From positions 62,001 through 126,000 of the forward strand of contig JAFMIR010000001.1 in NCBI GenBank assembly GCA_017853885.1: DNA of 64,000 nucleotides. Reading direction: 5' to 3'. The notes under the pieces are model-generated. The model was not told where the DNA came from, searched no databases, and saw only the letters and a list, made by a program, of their open reading frames with translations. Every line of letters begins with the position of its first letter. Position 1 is the first letter of the stretch. The position numbers were made by a program, and so were the translations under genes. This stretch comes from Prosthecobacter sp. GTDB lineage: Bacteria; Verrucomicrobiota; Verrucomicrobiia; Verrucomicrobiales; Verrucomicrobiaceae. Below are positions 18,551 through 27,168 of this stretch, piece by piece.

Positions 18551-19392
18551 AACACGCATTCACCTTCATTCTGACGATGCTTGGAGCTGCATCGAACCTG
18601 CCTGCCGTCGAAAACGCCTCTGCGGCCGCGTTTGAGCCACCGAAGAAATACGGTGCGGAGCGATACATCACCGGCTGGGAGCGAAATCCCTTCGCTGCGC
18701 CCTCAGCACCCACCGTGATGCCCACAATGGATTCGCCGTTCAAGGACCTCGCGATCAAATCCGTCTATGGTCCCAAAGACAGCCCGGTCTTTTCCCTTGT
18801 GAATACCAAGACCCATGAGCGCGTGCGGCTCTCGATAGACAAGCCCACTCAGAATGGCATTGCGTTGAAGAGCTTTCACTTGGCGGACAACCGCAAGGAT
18901 ACGACCATTGAGGTGGCCAAGGGTTCGGAAAATGCCACCCTGAAGTATGCCATAGACTATGTGCCGCCCGCCCCCCATGCCCAGGTAAAACCCGGAGTCA
19001 TTCCCGGCACCGCTGGTGCTACAAACACCGTCGGCCGCATTCCGCTTCCACAAGTTAGTGCGCCCCTTGCTTTAAGTCAGCCGGCCAGCCGTCCGGGCAT
19101 GCCAGCAGGCACGCCCGCGAACCAGCGCATCGCGCCAACCCCCACCGGTGCGATGTCCGCCAATTCAGCGTTCATTTCGGAACCCGCCACTCGTCGGCGT
19201 CTTTTGACCGTGCCATCAGGGACCGGGGAAGCCGCCAATGGCACCACAGCGACGATAGATCTGAATGCACCGGCAGCCAACCCCGTGTCATCGCCTATCA
19301 CCCAGCCTACCAACACCACTCCGGCCACGGGTGAAATCACACCACCGATCGTGCGTCCCCCACCCTCGATTTACCTCGATGGCTCGCGTTGA
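18547..19392 (+). CDS. Pro-rich exported protein of the secretion cluster, PilP/GspC-like
   Basis: This 281-residue protein starts at ATG 18547, overlapping the previous TGA. The N-terminus looks like a signal peptide (MKHAFTFILTMLGAASN). A small beta-rich domain at about 55-135 (DLAIKSVYGPKDSPVFSLVN, then RLSIDKPTQNGIALKSFHLAD) resembles the homology region of PilP/GspC proteins that dock on the secretin. The C-terminal half is low-complexity and rich in Pro, Ala and Thr. Its position between the PilO-like gene and the secretin gene matches pilP. No close family match is certain. Confidence 0.6.
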   Translation: MKHAFTFILTMLGAASNLPAVENASAAAFEPPKKYGAERYITGWERNPFAAPSAPTVMPTMDSPFKDLAIKSVYGPKDSPVFSLVNTKTHERVRLSIDKPTQNGIALKSFHLADNRKDTTIEVAKGSENATLKYAIDYVPPAPHAQVKPGVIPGTAGATNTVGRIPLPQVSAPLALSQPASRPGMPAGTPANQRIAPTPTGAMSANSAFISEPATRRRLLTVPSGTGEAANGTTATIDLNAPAANPVSSPITQPTNTTPATGEITPPIVRPPPSIYLDGSR

Positions 19393-19463
19393 GACTCGAA
19401 GAAATGCCTTTTGAATCCATGACCTTCATGCCTCTTTCTCATCGTCCAGCAAACAAGGCGCTT

Positions 19464-22127
19464 ATGCGTTCCATCAGCTGCCTGTGGCTATGCATCGCGA
19501 CCGACCTCATGGCGCAAACATCTGCACCGGTGAAACCCACCACGCGGCCTTCCATTCCCCGTCCGGTGCTGCCGCCTGGTCTGCAACGACCTGGAATGAC
19601 TCATCCAAACGCCGTGCTGCCACCCGTTCCCGGCAACATCCAGCGACCAGGGCTGCCCACAGGTGGCAACAGCAGCATCCAGCCTGCTTCCGCAGGCGGT
19701 GCCAATGCGCAACCCACTCCACCGCAGCCCGCCACCGGGATGCTGCCAGCAGGCGCTGGAGCCATCACGCCAAAGCCGCCGCCGATCCCCGCCACCAAAC
19801 TGCCAGCCACCACGCCTGATGAAAAGACCGCGAACCTTATCGCCTTCGATGCCGAGACGATCGATGTCGTGCTGGAGGAATACTACCGTGTGACCCAGCG
19901 CCGAGTCCTAAAAGATCGTGGCTTGGAAGCTACCACTGTGACCATCATGGTGCCCGGAGAGTTTTCCGATGAGGAATATCAAGACATCATCGAGAAAGGC
20001 CTTCTCATGCATGGTCTGGCCCTCGTTCCTAGTGGTGCCAACCTGTGGAAACTGGTCGCCGCCGAGACCGGCTCCAGCCCAGGCCAGCAGCAACTGCCCA
20101 TGGTGCTCGACGCAGAGAAACTGCCGGAGACCGACCAAGTCGTCGTTCATGTCACCACACTGAAACACCTCTCCGCTGAAGAAGCCGCCAGCACCCTGCA
20201 AAGTGCCATCCCGCCGCATCCCTATGGCAAGATCGTCGCTGTGCCGAACGCACGCTCTCTCGTCATCACCGAGGCCTCGCAGACCATCCGGGCCTACCTC
20301 GATCTGATCAAGCAGCTCGATCTTCCGCCGAGCCAGACGGTGCAGAAGACCCTCAAGCTCATCCGCACTGATCCCGAGGATGTAGCCAAGCAACTCGAGT
20401 CCCTGCTCGAACTCAAAAATGGTGGCGGAACCGCCAGCAGTACAGGCACCCTGAATCGGCAAGCGGCATCTGCCTCTACCGCTCCACGAGCACCGACCAT
20501 CCCGGGGGCTCCGCCTCAGATTGGCCAGCCTGCGACAACGGGCACAGCCATCGTCTCTGCAAGCGGCGGCGGAGCCACTTCCGAGGGGATCAAGCCCATC
20601 ATCCTCCCCATCACTCGAACCAGCAGCCTGCTTGTCATCGCCCGTCCGGCTGACATGGAGATCGTCGAAAAACTCATCGCCGAAATCGATGCGGAAGCCA
20701 CCGCGAACCGCTTTGTCTCGCGGCGCCTCAACTACATCGACCTCACCACGTTCCTCAGCCTCGCCGAGAGGGCGCTCATGCGCTACGACAAAAACGCCAC
20801 GGCCATCACCAGCACCACCACGGGTCAGAACAGCAGCACGAGCACCACCCCGAGCAACAACACCGGCTTCACCAACTTCGGCAACAACGGTTTTGGAAAC
20901 ACCAATCCGTTCAACGGAAGTTTGGGTAGTAGCGGTTTTGGAATGGGCGCGGGCGGTAGTCTAGGCAGTGGTGGGCCAAAGCTGGACGTCACTACCAAGG
21001 CCAACAGCGTGCTCATCGGTCGCACTCTAGTCATCATCGATCCCGGCAGTTCTAAGTTCTTCGCCAGCGGCCCACCCGAGCAGCTTCAAACGCTCGAGGA
21101 TCTCGCCAACGAACTCGATATTCGTCCTAGGCAGATCATGCTTTCGGCCGTGATCGGAGAGTTCACCATGTCGGACGAGTTTCGATTTGGCCTCGATTGG
21201 CTGAACACTCTGCAAAACATTGGAGGCGAAAGCGGACGACAGGCCGGTGGTGGTATCAACACCGGGGGCACCTTCTTCGACCCCTCGAAGTTAGCCAACC
21301 CAGCCAGCTTTGTTGGAAGTGCCGCAGCAGCAGCAGGCGGCATCACAGCCTATGGGCACATCGCAAGAAATCTGCACGTCTTCATGAACACCGTGGAAGA
21401 AACCGGACGATTCAGGGCCCTTCAAAAACCCGTACTGACAACGCTCAATCATCAAAAGGCCCAGATTTTCATCGGTGAGCAGATTCCCTTTGCAGGAAAC
21501 ACTTTCAACAATGGCGTTGCAGGCGGGTTCACCACCTCGACCCAGTTCATCCCGGTCCGCATCCAACTCGATATTACGCCGCACATCTTCAATGACCACG
21601 AAGTGATGCTGGAGTTCAACCAGACGAACAACTCCAAGGGCACAAACGTCACTGTGAGCCCAAACGTGATTGTTCCCGGCATCCGGGAGCAGGGAATGGC
21701 CAATACCTTGATCGTACCTGACCGCAGTATCGCCATGCTAGGAGGCCTGATCTCCGAAGACAATCGCAACGACCGTACGGGAGTGCCTTTTGTTGTACGA
21801 CTGCCACTGATCAAGTATCTGTTCGGCAACGTGGATAAGGAGAAGAATCGCAAGGAGATCATGATCTTCGTTCAGCCGGTCATCATGCCAGATGGTGCCA
21901 CGCACATGAATGAGCAAACACGCTTCATGAACAACAGCCCGGATTCCAACTCCATCTTTGAATTCGCAGGTCGTCCCGAGGAGACGTCCTCTGCGGTGCC
22001 GAATCTTTACGCTAAGGATAAGCCGATGGTGCAGATGGAAGGAAATGCTACTGCCATGCCTGAAGCTCAAAAGCGCGGATTCTGGGACAAGTTCAAAGGC
22101 ATCTTCAAGAAGCAGCCCAAGGAGTGA
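19464..22127 (+). CDS. gspD: Type II/type IV secretin
   Basis: This is the outer-membrane gate of the secretion machine. Chosen start ATG 19464 gives an 887-residue protein with signal peptide MRSISCLWLCIATDLMAQ and an AAGG-type weak ribosome site; ATG 19404 is also possible. After a Pro-rich stretch come repeated N-domains (NLIAFDAETIDVVLEEYYRV, HVTTLKHLSAEEAASTLQ, LKLIRTDPEDVAKQL, LNYIDLTTFLSLAERAL), a Gly/Asn/Ser-rich linker at about 450-505, and the secretin domain (IMLSAVIGEFTMSDEFRFGL, VPFVVRLPLIKYLFGN, EIMIFVQPVIMPDG). The C-terminus is basic and may bind a pilotin. It is last in the four-gene operon and convergent with the kinase-like gene. Confidence 0.9.
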   Translation: MRSISCLWLCIATDLMAQTSAPVKPTTRPSIPRPVLPPGLQRPGMTHPNAVLPPVPGNIQRPGLPTGGNSSIQPASAGGANAQPTPPQPATGMLPAGAGAITPKPPPIPATKLPATTPDEKTANLIAFDAETIDVVLEEYYRVTQRRVLKDRGLEATTVTIMVPGEFSDEEYQDIIEKGLLMHGLALVPSGANLWKLVAAETGSSPGQQQLPMVLDAEKLPETDQVVVHVTTLKHLSAEEAASTLQSAIPPHPYGKIVAVPNARSLVITEASQTIRAYLDLIKQLDLPPSQTVQKTLKLIRTDPEDVAKQLESLLELKNGGGTASSTGTLNRQAASASTAPRAPTIPGAPPQIGQPATTGTAIVSASGGGATSEGIKPIILPITRTSSLLVIARPADMEIVEKLIAEIDAEATANRFVSRRLNYIDLTTFLSLAERALMRYDKNATAITSTTTGQNSSTSTTPSNNTGFTNFGNNGFGNTNPFNGSLGSSGFGMGAGGSLGSGGPKLDVTTKANSVLIGRTLVIIDPGSSKFFASGPPEQLQTLEDLANELDIRPRQIMLSAVIGEFTMSDEFRFGLDWLNTLQNIGGESGRQAGGGINTGGTFFDPSKLANPASFVGSAAAAAGGITAYGHIARNLHVFMNTVEETGRFRALQKPVLTTLNHQKAQIFIGEQIPFAGNTFNNGVAGGFTTSTQFIPVRIQLDITPHIFNDHEVMLEFNQTNNSKGTNVTVSPNVIVPGIREQGMANTLIVPDRSIAMLGGLISEDNRNDRTGVPFVVRLPLIKYLFGNVDKEKNRKEIMIFVQPVIMPDGATHMNEQTRFMNNSPDSNSIFEFAGRPEETSSAVPNLYAKDKPMVQMEGNATAMPEAQKRGFWDKFKGIFKKQPKE

Positions 22128-22161
22128 TCCGGCGATTCAGGCCATTCGATATGACCCTCGC

Positions 22162-24381
22162 TCACTTCCGCGGCTCACTGGAGAGCTGTTCACGCAGTCC
22201 AGCAGCTTCCTTCGGCAGGGAAAGAGACATGCCCGGAGTTGTTGTGAGTGGCTCATCAGGAGGCAACAGCGGCACATTACCTGAAGCCGGAAGGAGCTCC
22301 GGCAGACGGGGAGTCGCAGCGGGCTTTTGAGCGGGCTTCGCTCCGGAGAACGCAGCGGGCGTCTCCGAAGCTTGAGGGATGCCTCCACGCTTCTTAAGCC
22401 AAAGTGCTTTTCCAGAGAGATGAGCGCCGAAGGCTCCAAGAATCATCGAGCCACCGATGAAAACAAAGACCTTCAGCCATTGCGGGACATCATCGCCCGG
22501 CAACAGATGCTCAGGAAGCGTGGGAGGTGCTCCAGCCGCGGCTTGTGCCCAGTCCGGTGTGCCGGAAGATGCGGGATCGACTGCACTGCTGCGAAAAAGC
22601 AGCTCCGCGAAACCGATGGAGTTCGTTTCAACCGAAGCCTCGCTGCTGCCGCTAGTCAGGGCACCAGCAAGAGGAGACACGGCTTCACGATGCACAGGCG
22701 CAGAGACAACTCTCGTGCGTGGTTTGGACTGGATGCGCTGAACGATGACTGGAGGCGGCGCTTCAGCGGGCGGCTTGACCGGAAAATGCCGCTGAACCAC
22801 CCGAGCGTAGCGTTCGAGAAAATCAGCCCGGGTACTTGGATTTGCCTCACCCACCTTCGCGATCTCATCATCGAGCAGCCTTGAGATTGTCTCGCGCATG
22901 TCGGAATGACCGACCGGTTCCACACGCACCCCGGCGGGTGACTCGATACCAATGAGCAGCTTCGTGAGTGCCGCCAGCCATCCCCCCTGCCAGATCGTGT
23001 TTGCTTTCAGCGCCGTGGGCGGCAATAGCACAGCGGGATCAGTGCCACGACCAGCCATGGATGCCAGTGTAGGATGCGCCCGGAGACGAACATGAAAGAC
23101 CGGCCAATCGTTGATTTTAGTGGCGAGCAACCGATCGCAGCGCGGATCCTCGGATGCATAACCGGTGATCAGGAAAATGTCCTCCAATCTCAGTTTGGCG
23201 GTGGGCAGGCTGGATGCATCGAGCTGTGACAACGCCGCGTCCAATGGCGTGAGTAAGGCAGAAACCTCCTGCGGTTCGATGGCGCGGCGCTCCTTGAGCA
23301 AGGCAGCAAGACTGATGCCTGCGGTCGTCTCCTCGGCAAGGCAGACGATGTCATCCGTCTCATTCAACAGGGGCACGGTGACGAACGCTGTGAACGCAGG
23401 CTTTTTCATCACTGCCATGGCAGACTGGTTTGCGAAAAGCACCTGCTCGGAACACACACGGATGGGCGGCACCTGCTCGATCAGCACGTCGCGTCCTGTC
23501 TTCGTGAGCGTGCCGCGCATGCTGTAGGGGTTGGTCAAATCAAGACGCTGGCTTTGGATCCGGACGATGTTCACCATGCTGCGGGCCACATCCTGACAAC
23601 TCGCAAGTAGAGGTGCCAATAGCGCCCGAGGCTTCTGTGCGGCGGGTATCTCACTGGTAAGACGGTCTGGCGAAAACTTGAGGAGCTGATGACGCAATTC
23701 ACGCATGGCAATCGTGACACCCGGTCCGGCATTCGAAAGGCAGGCACCGAGCAGCTCCATGAAGTTCATGGCGGACACCGGATGATCCGGCTGCATCCCA
23801 TTCCCTGCCGCCTGTTCAAGAAGGAAGCTCTTCAAAAACTTAGCGTGCTTCTCAAACCCAGCCATGAGTGCCCTCTTTCTCGTCCTGTCATTCTCCAGGA
23901 CTCGGAAATCGGCCGCCAGCACCTGAACGGTTTGAGCTCCCGTCTGCACCAAGCGAAAACTCTCCAAAGGGTGGTCCGTGAGAAAGTCTCCGCGCTCCAC
24001 CAATGCTACCGCCGTCTCCAATGAGCGGCAGGCCAGCATCACCGCAAGCCAGCCGGGCATGTCTGTCAGCCGAGAGAGGTAGGCACGCAGCGTCTCGCCA
24101 TCGATGTTGGAGGTAATGTAGAATGGATTCCCCTCATCCAAGCCATACTCGATCATCCGAGCCATGGTCGGATGACCGTGGCACTGAATCTTTCGGCAGG
24201 TTTCCTCAAAGGCTGCGCGGTTCACCAGCGACTTCACCAGCACATGGCAGTGCACGAACTCCAAACGCTGCGTGTCGAAAGCCAGCACCGCCACCTGCTC
24301 GGCATTCCGCACCAGCTCGACGTGGTTGCCATCGGCATCCTTGACGATCTGGTAGTGCCTAAACTGGCTCGGTTCCGGCAT
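22162..24381 (-). CDS. Kinase-like (pseudokinase) membrane protein
   Basis: This 739-residue protein has no clear catalytic kinase residues, but the N-terminal 250 residues follow a protein-kinase plan: VLVKSLVNRAAFEETCRKI in the place of the VAVK lysine strand and alphaC helix, then HPTMARMIEYG, GNPFYITSNIDGETLRAYL as hinge, and ERGDFLTDHPLESFRLV where the HRD loop would be. A second similar stretch follows at about 350-430 (TVPLLNETDDIVCLAEETT, then SLAALLKERR). A transmembrane helix lies at about 635-652 (LKVFVFIGGSMILGAFG) before a Pro-rich tail. It is convergent with the secretin gene and might regulate secretion; the kinase-like call is inferred from pattern only. Confidence 0.6.
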   Translation of the reverse strand: MPEPSQFRHYQIVKDADGNHVELVRNAEQVAVLAFDTQRLEFVHCHVLVKSLVNRAAFEETCRKIQCHGHPTMARMIEYGLDEGNPFYITSNIDGETLRAYLSRLTDMPGWLAVMLACRSLETAVALVERGDFLTDHPLESFRLVQTGAQTVQVLAADFRVLENDRTRKRALMAGFEKHAKFLKSFLLEQAAGNGMQPDHPVSAMNFMELLGACLSNAGPGVTIAMRELRHQLLKFSPDRLTSEIPAAQKPRALLAPLLASCQDVARSMVNIVRIQSQRLDLTNPYSMRGTLTKTGRDVLIEQVPPIRVCSEQVLFANQSAMAVMKKPAFTAFVTVPLLNETDDIVCLAEETTAGISLAALLKERRAIEPQEVSALLTPLDAALSQLDASSLPTAKLRLEDIFLITGYASEDPRCDRLLATKINDWPVFHVRLRAHPTLASMAGRGTDPAVLLPPTALKANTIWQGGWLAALTKLLIGIESPAGVRVEPVGHSDMRETISRLLDDEIAKVGEANPSTRADFLERYARVVQRHFPVKPPAEAPPPVIVQRIQSKPRTRVVSAPVHREAVSPLAGALTSGSSEASVETNSIGFAELLFRSSAVDPASSGTPDWAQAAAGAPPTLPEHLLPGDDVPQWLKVFVFIGGSMILGAFGAHLSGKALWLKKRGGIPQASETPAAFSGAKPAQKPAATPRLPELLPASGNVPLLPPDEPLTTTPGMSLSLPKEAAGLREQLSSEPRK

Positions 24382-24444
24382 GAGGGCTGTTGATGGGAGA
24401 GTGGAGAAAACGACCTGTCGATGATTCCACACGGCCCTGCATCT

Positions 24445-24765
24445 TCAAGGGCAGGTTTCCCCTGTCACCCATCGCGCATAGCTTTCAGCCACCTGGCACG
24501 GATGCAGCGCCACGATTTCTGGAACATCATAGGGATGCAGTTCACGCAAACGCTGCTCAAACCCCGGCCAAGCTGCCTCTGATGTCTTGAAAATCGCCAG
24601 CACCTCCCCTGCCCTCTCCACCACACCGCGCCAGCGGTAAATCGATTCGATACCCGGCAGCAGATTCACGCATGCCGCCAGTTGAGCCTCCACCAAGGCC
24701 GTGCCAATCTGACGAGCCTTGTCAACCTCTGGAAACGTACACAAAACGACGAGAATATTGCTCAT
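24445..24765 (-). CDS. cutA: CutA-like divalent ion tolerance protein
   Basis: This 106-residue protein matches CutA1, a trimeric ferredoxin-like-fold protein: VVLCTFPEVDKARQIGTALVE, then LAACVNLLPGIESIYRWRG (the family signature), LAIFKTSE, and HPYDVPEIVALHP. It is linked to divalent-metal tolerance, and more recently to other regulatory roles. Start is ATG 24765; the GTG at 24774 adds three residues. It lies only 12 bp from the divergent histidine kinase start, so its promoter must sit inside the kinase gene. Confidence 0.93.
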   Translation of the reverse strand: MSNILVVLCTFPEVDKARQIGTALVEAQLAACVNLLPGIESIYRWRGVVERAGEVLAIFKTSEAAWPGFEQRLRELHPYDVPEIVALHPCQVAESYARWVTGETCP

Positions 24766-24777
24766 GACCGCCACTCT

Positions 24778-25944
24778 ATGAGATCCGCCTTCATCGACAA
24801 GCTCATCAAACGCATGGACCGACTGGAGCCCGGTGAGGTGCAGGGCATTGTCCTGGAACTGCTGCGGGAGAAAGGCCTCCTCGAAAAAGTCTTCGAGGCG
24901 CTTCAGGAAGGTGTCATTCTACTCGATGCCGAAGGTCAGGTGACCTATGTGAACCGCGCTGCATGCCAGTTTTTCGGCATGGAAAAAGAGGCTGTCATCG
25001 GCCAGAGGCTAGCACAGGGAGTGCGAGGTCTCGACTGGGATGGGGTGATGGACCCCGGCACGGTGATCAGCCGCGACATGGAGGTATTCTATCCAGAAAA
25101 CCGCTTCCTGAACTTTTACATCACCTCCATCGACGACAAAGACACGTCGATGGGCTTTGTGATGCTGATACGCGATGTCACCGAGACACGCAAAAGAACC
25201 GAAGAGCAGATCGAGAGCGAACGCCTGAATGCGTTCACGATGCTCGCCGCTGGCGTGGCGCATGAGCTGGGCAATCCGCTGAACTCCCTTACCATCCACC
25301 TGCAGCTCCTAGAGCGCCGTTTGAAGAAAATGGGCGCCAAGGGTGAGCCGCTGCGCGAGCACCTCGATGTGGCCTCCGGAGAGATCAAACGGCTCGATGG
25401 CATCATCAGCCAGTTCCTCGCGGCCATACGTCCGACCAAGCCACAATTCCAAAACGTGCAAATCCGCGATCTTCTGGATGAATGCCTCCGTGTGCTTCAG
25501 CCTGAGATTGAACGGGCAAAAGTAAGCGTGAAGCTCGACCTGCGCGCCGACCTTCCCGCCATGCCGCTCGATGCGAACCAGATCAAGCAAGCACTGCACA
25601 ACCTCATCCGTAATGCCTGCCAAGCCATGCCACAAGGCGGCCAACTCACCATCGGCGGCACCTTCACCGACTATGAAGTGCGCATGAGCTTTGAAGATAC
25701 GGGCAAGGGAATCAGCGCGGAGCAGATGGGTAAGCTTTTTCAACCCTTCGCCACCACGCGCAGCACCGGCACTGGCTTGGGCCTCTTGATCGTCCGCCGA
25801 ATCATCCGCGAGCATGGCGGCGAAATCGATATCGAGTCCCGCGAAGGACACGGCACCCGCATCACACTCTGGCTGCCACTGGTGGAAAAGAAGCTGCGTC
25901 TGCTCACGCCGCCGGGCGAAGCTGGAGAGGCTACGAGAGCCTGA
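24778..25944 (+). CDS. PAS-domain sensor histidine kinase (NtrB-like)
   Basis: This 388-residue kinase has no transmembrane helix. A short N-terminal helix is followed by a PAS domain at about 45-135 (LQEGVILLDAEGQVTYVNRA, VMLIRDVTE), a HisKA domain with phosphoacceptor H162 in GVAHELGNPLNSL, and a HATPase domain with N-box (NLIRNACQAMP), DTGKGIS and GTGLGLLIVRRI. The domain order and cytoplasmic location resemble NtrB and other kinases that pair with NtrC-type regulators, but no regulator gene is adjacent. The DUF21/CBS gene follows 51 bp later. Confidence 0.92.
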   Translation: MRSAFIDKLIKRMDRLEPGEVQGIVLELLREKGLLEKVFEALQEGVILLDAEGQVTYVNRAACQFFGMEKEAVIGQRLAQGVRGLDWDGVMDPGTVISRDMEVFYPENRFLNFYITSIDDKDTSMGFVMLIRDVTETRKRTEEQIESERLNAFTMLAAGVAHELGNPLNSLTIHLQLLERRLKKMGAKGEPLREHLDVASGEIKRLDGIISQFLAAIRPTKPQFQNVQIRDLLDECLRVLQPEIERAKVSVKLDLRADLPAMPLDANQIKQALHNLIRNACQAMPQGGQLTIGGTFTDYEVRMSFEDTGKGISAEQMGKLFQPFATTRSTGTGLGLLIVRRIIREHGGEIDIESREGHGTRITLWLPLVEKKLRLLTPPGEAGEATRA

Positions 25945-25995
25945 AAATCCTGCGCTGAATGGCCCGATTCTCGCGTTCAATTACATAGTAACATT

Positions 25996-26940
25996 ATGTC
26001 TTACCTCATCATCGGCCTTTGCCTCCTGCTTTCCTTCATGCTTTCGGGGTTGGAGAGCGCGGTGATGGCGGTCAGCCGCGTGCGAGTACGGCATGCGGCT
26101 TCGAATGGTGATCCGCGTGCCCGCGGTCTGCTGCCGCTCATTGAGGACCGTGATGCGCTGCTAGGCTGCATCACCGTGGCCAATCACATCGCAAACCTAA
26201 CGGTCTTTCTGCTGGTGGCGTTGCCACTTGTGAAACACGCGAGCGTGCTGGAAGCCTCGGTCGTCTTCCTGCTCGCACTTCCCGTCTTTCTCATCGGGCT
26301 TGAAGTGATGCCAAAGAAGCTTTTCCGCCGCTTTCCCTTCCGTTCGCTGCGCAGCGTTTCGATGCTGCTCCACCTCATTGGCATCGCCAGACCGGTTTTC
26401 AGGGCGTTTGCATCCACTAAGGCATCAAGCTCTTCCGATGGCAAAAATGCTACTCCGGCTATCGAGACTCAGCGGCGCGATGATTTGAAGCAGTTGGCGC
26501 GTTCTCTCGCCATGGAGCAGCAGCTATCAGGCCCTGCTACACGATTGATCGAGCATATTCTTGACTTTCGTCGGCTCACCGCGGCGGACGTGATGCAGCC
26601 CCTCAGTCAAAGCGTGGCTCTCGCCGCCGATCTGCCACTGCAGACGGCTTTGATCCTAGCCAGAGAGCAGAAGACACCTGTACTTCCTGTGCTCGGCGAA
26701 AGCGGCGCCTTCATTGGTGTGCTCGACACCGTTGAGTTGCCTCTCAGCGTTCCGGCGGACCGCCTTGTAAGGCAGCACATGCGCAAGCTGGACACACTTG
26801 CCGCCAGTGAGCCGGCCTTACGGGCACTGCAACGTCTCCGCAAACAAGGCCGCCGGCTCGCCATCGTCACGGACCAACGCAACTTGCCCGTCGGCTTGCT
26901 CACGGAGGAGCATCTGCTCGAGCCTTTGATGCGCGGCTGA
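25996..26940 (+). CDS. CNNM/DUF21-CBS membrane protein
   Basis: This 314-residue protein has an N-terminal DUF21 (CNNM) membrane domain with four hydrophobic segments and the conserved SGLESAVMAVSRVRVRH and GLEVMPKKLFRR motifs, then a pair of CBS domains at about 190-310 (TAADVMQPLSQSVALAAD, TPVLPVLGESGAFIGVLD, RRLAIVTDQRNLPVGLLT). CNNM proteins act in Mg2+ or Co2+ homeostasis. It lacks the C-terminal CorC/HlyC domain found in many full-length relatives. ATG 25996 is used. Confidence 0.88.
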   Translation: MSYLIIGLCLLLSFMLSGLESAVMAVSRVRVRHAASNGDPRARGLLPLIEDRDALLGCITVANHIANLTVFLLVALPLVKHASVLEASVVFLLALPVFLIGLEVMPKKLFRRFPFRSLRSVSMLLHLIGIARPVFRAFASTKASSSSDGKNATPAIETQRRDDLKQLARSLAMEQQLSGPATRLIEHILDFRRLTAADVMQPLSQSVALAADLPLQTALILAREQKTPVLPVLGESGAFIGVLDTVELPLSVPADRLVRQHMRKLDTLAASEPALRALQRLRKQGRRLAIVTDQRNLPVGLLTEEHLLEPLMRG

Positions 26941-26994
26941 GATTTTCCGGTCAGAGTTGCTGCGCGAATCGGGAAAATCAGGTAGCATTTCCGC

Positions 26995-27159
26995 ATGTCA
27001 CGCAACCCAGCTGTCTTTTTGCTTCTGCTAGCAATGCTTGCCGTGCGCTCAGCATCCGCTGGGTTTTTCCGAGGTTTGCCGCTGGTGGCTCAAGTGCACG
27101 CCTCCCGCAATGGCGTGGAAAAGATCGCCGTTGGCACCGACATCCTGCGAATCCCTTGA
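26995..27159 (+). CDS. 54-residue exported peptide
   Basis: A short reading frame runs from ATG 26995 to TGA 27159. Its first 22 residues are a textbook Sec signal peptide (MSRNPAVFLLLLAMLAVRSASA) with an AxA cleavage site, leaving a mature peptide of 32 residues that begins GFFRGLPLVAQVHAS and ends with a polar stretch (NGVEKIAVGTDILRIP). It sits in the gap between the DUF21/CBS and DUF58-transglutaminase genes and stops 9 bp before the latter's ATG, so they are probably co-transcribed. No family is recognised. Confidence 0.55.
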   Translation: MSRNPAVFLLLLAMLAVRSASAGFFRGLPLVAQVHASRNGVEKIAVGTDILRIP

Positions 27160-27168
27160 TTCTACCGC

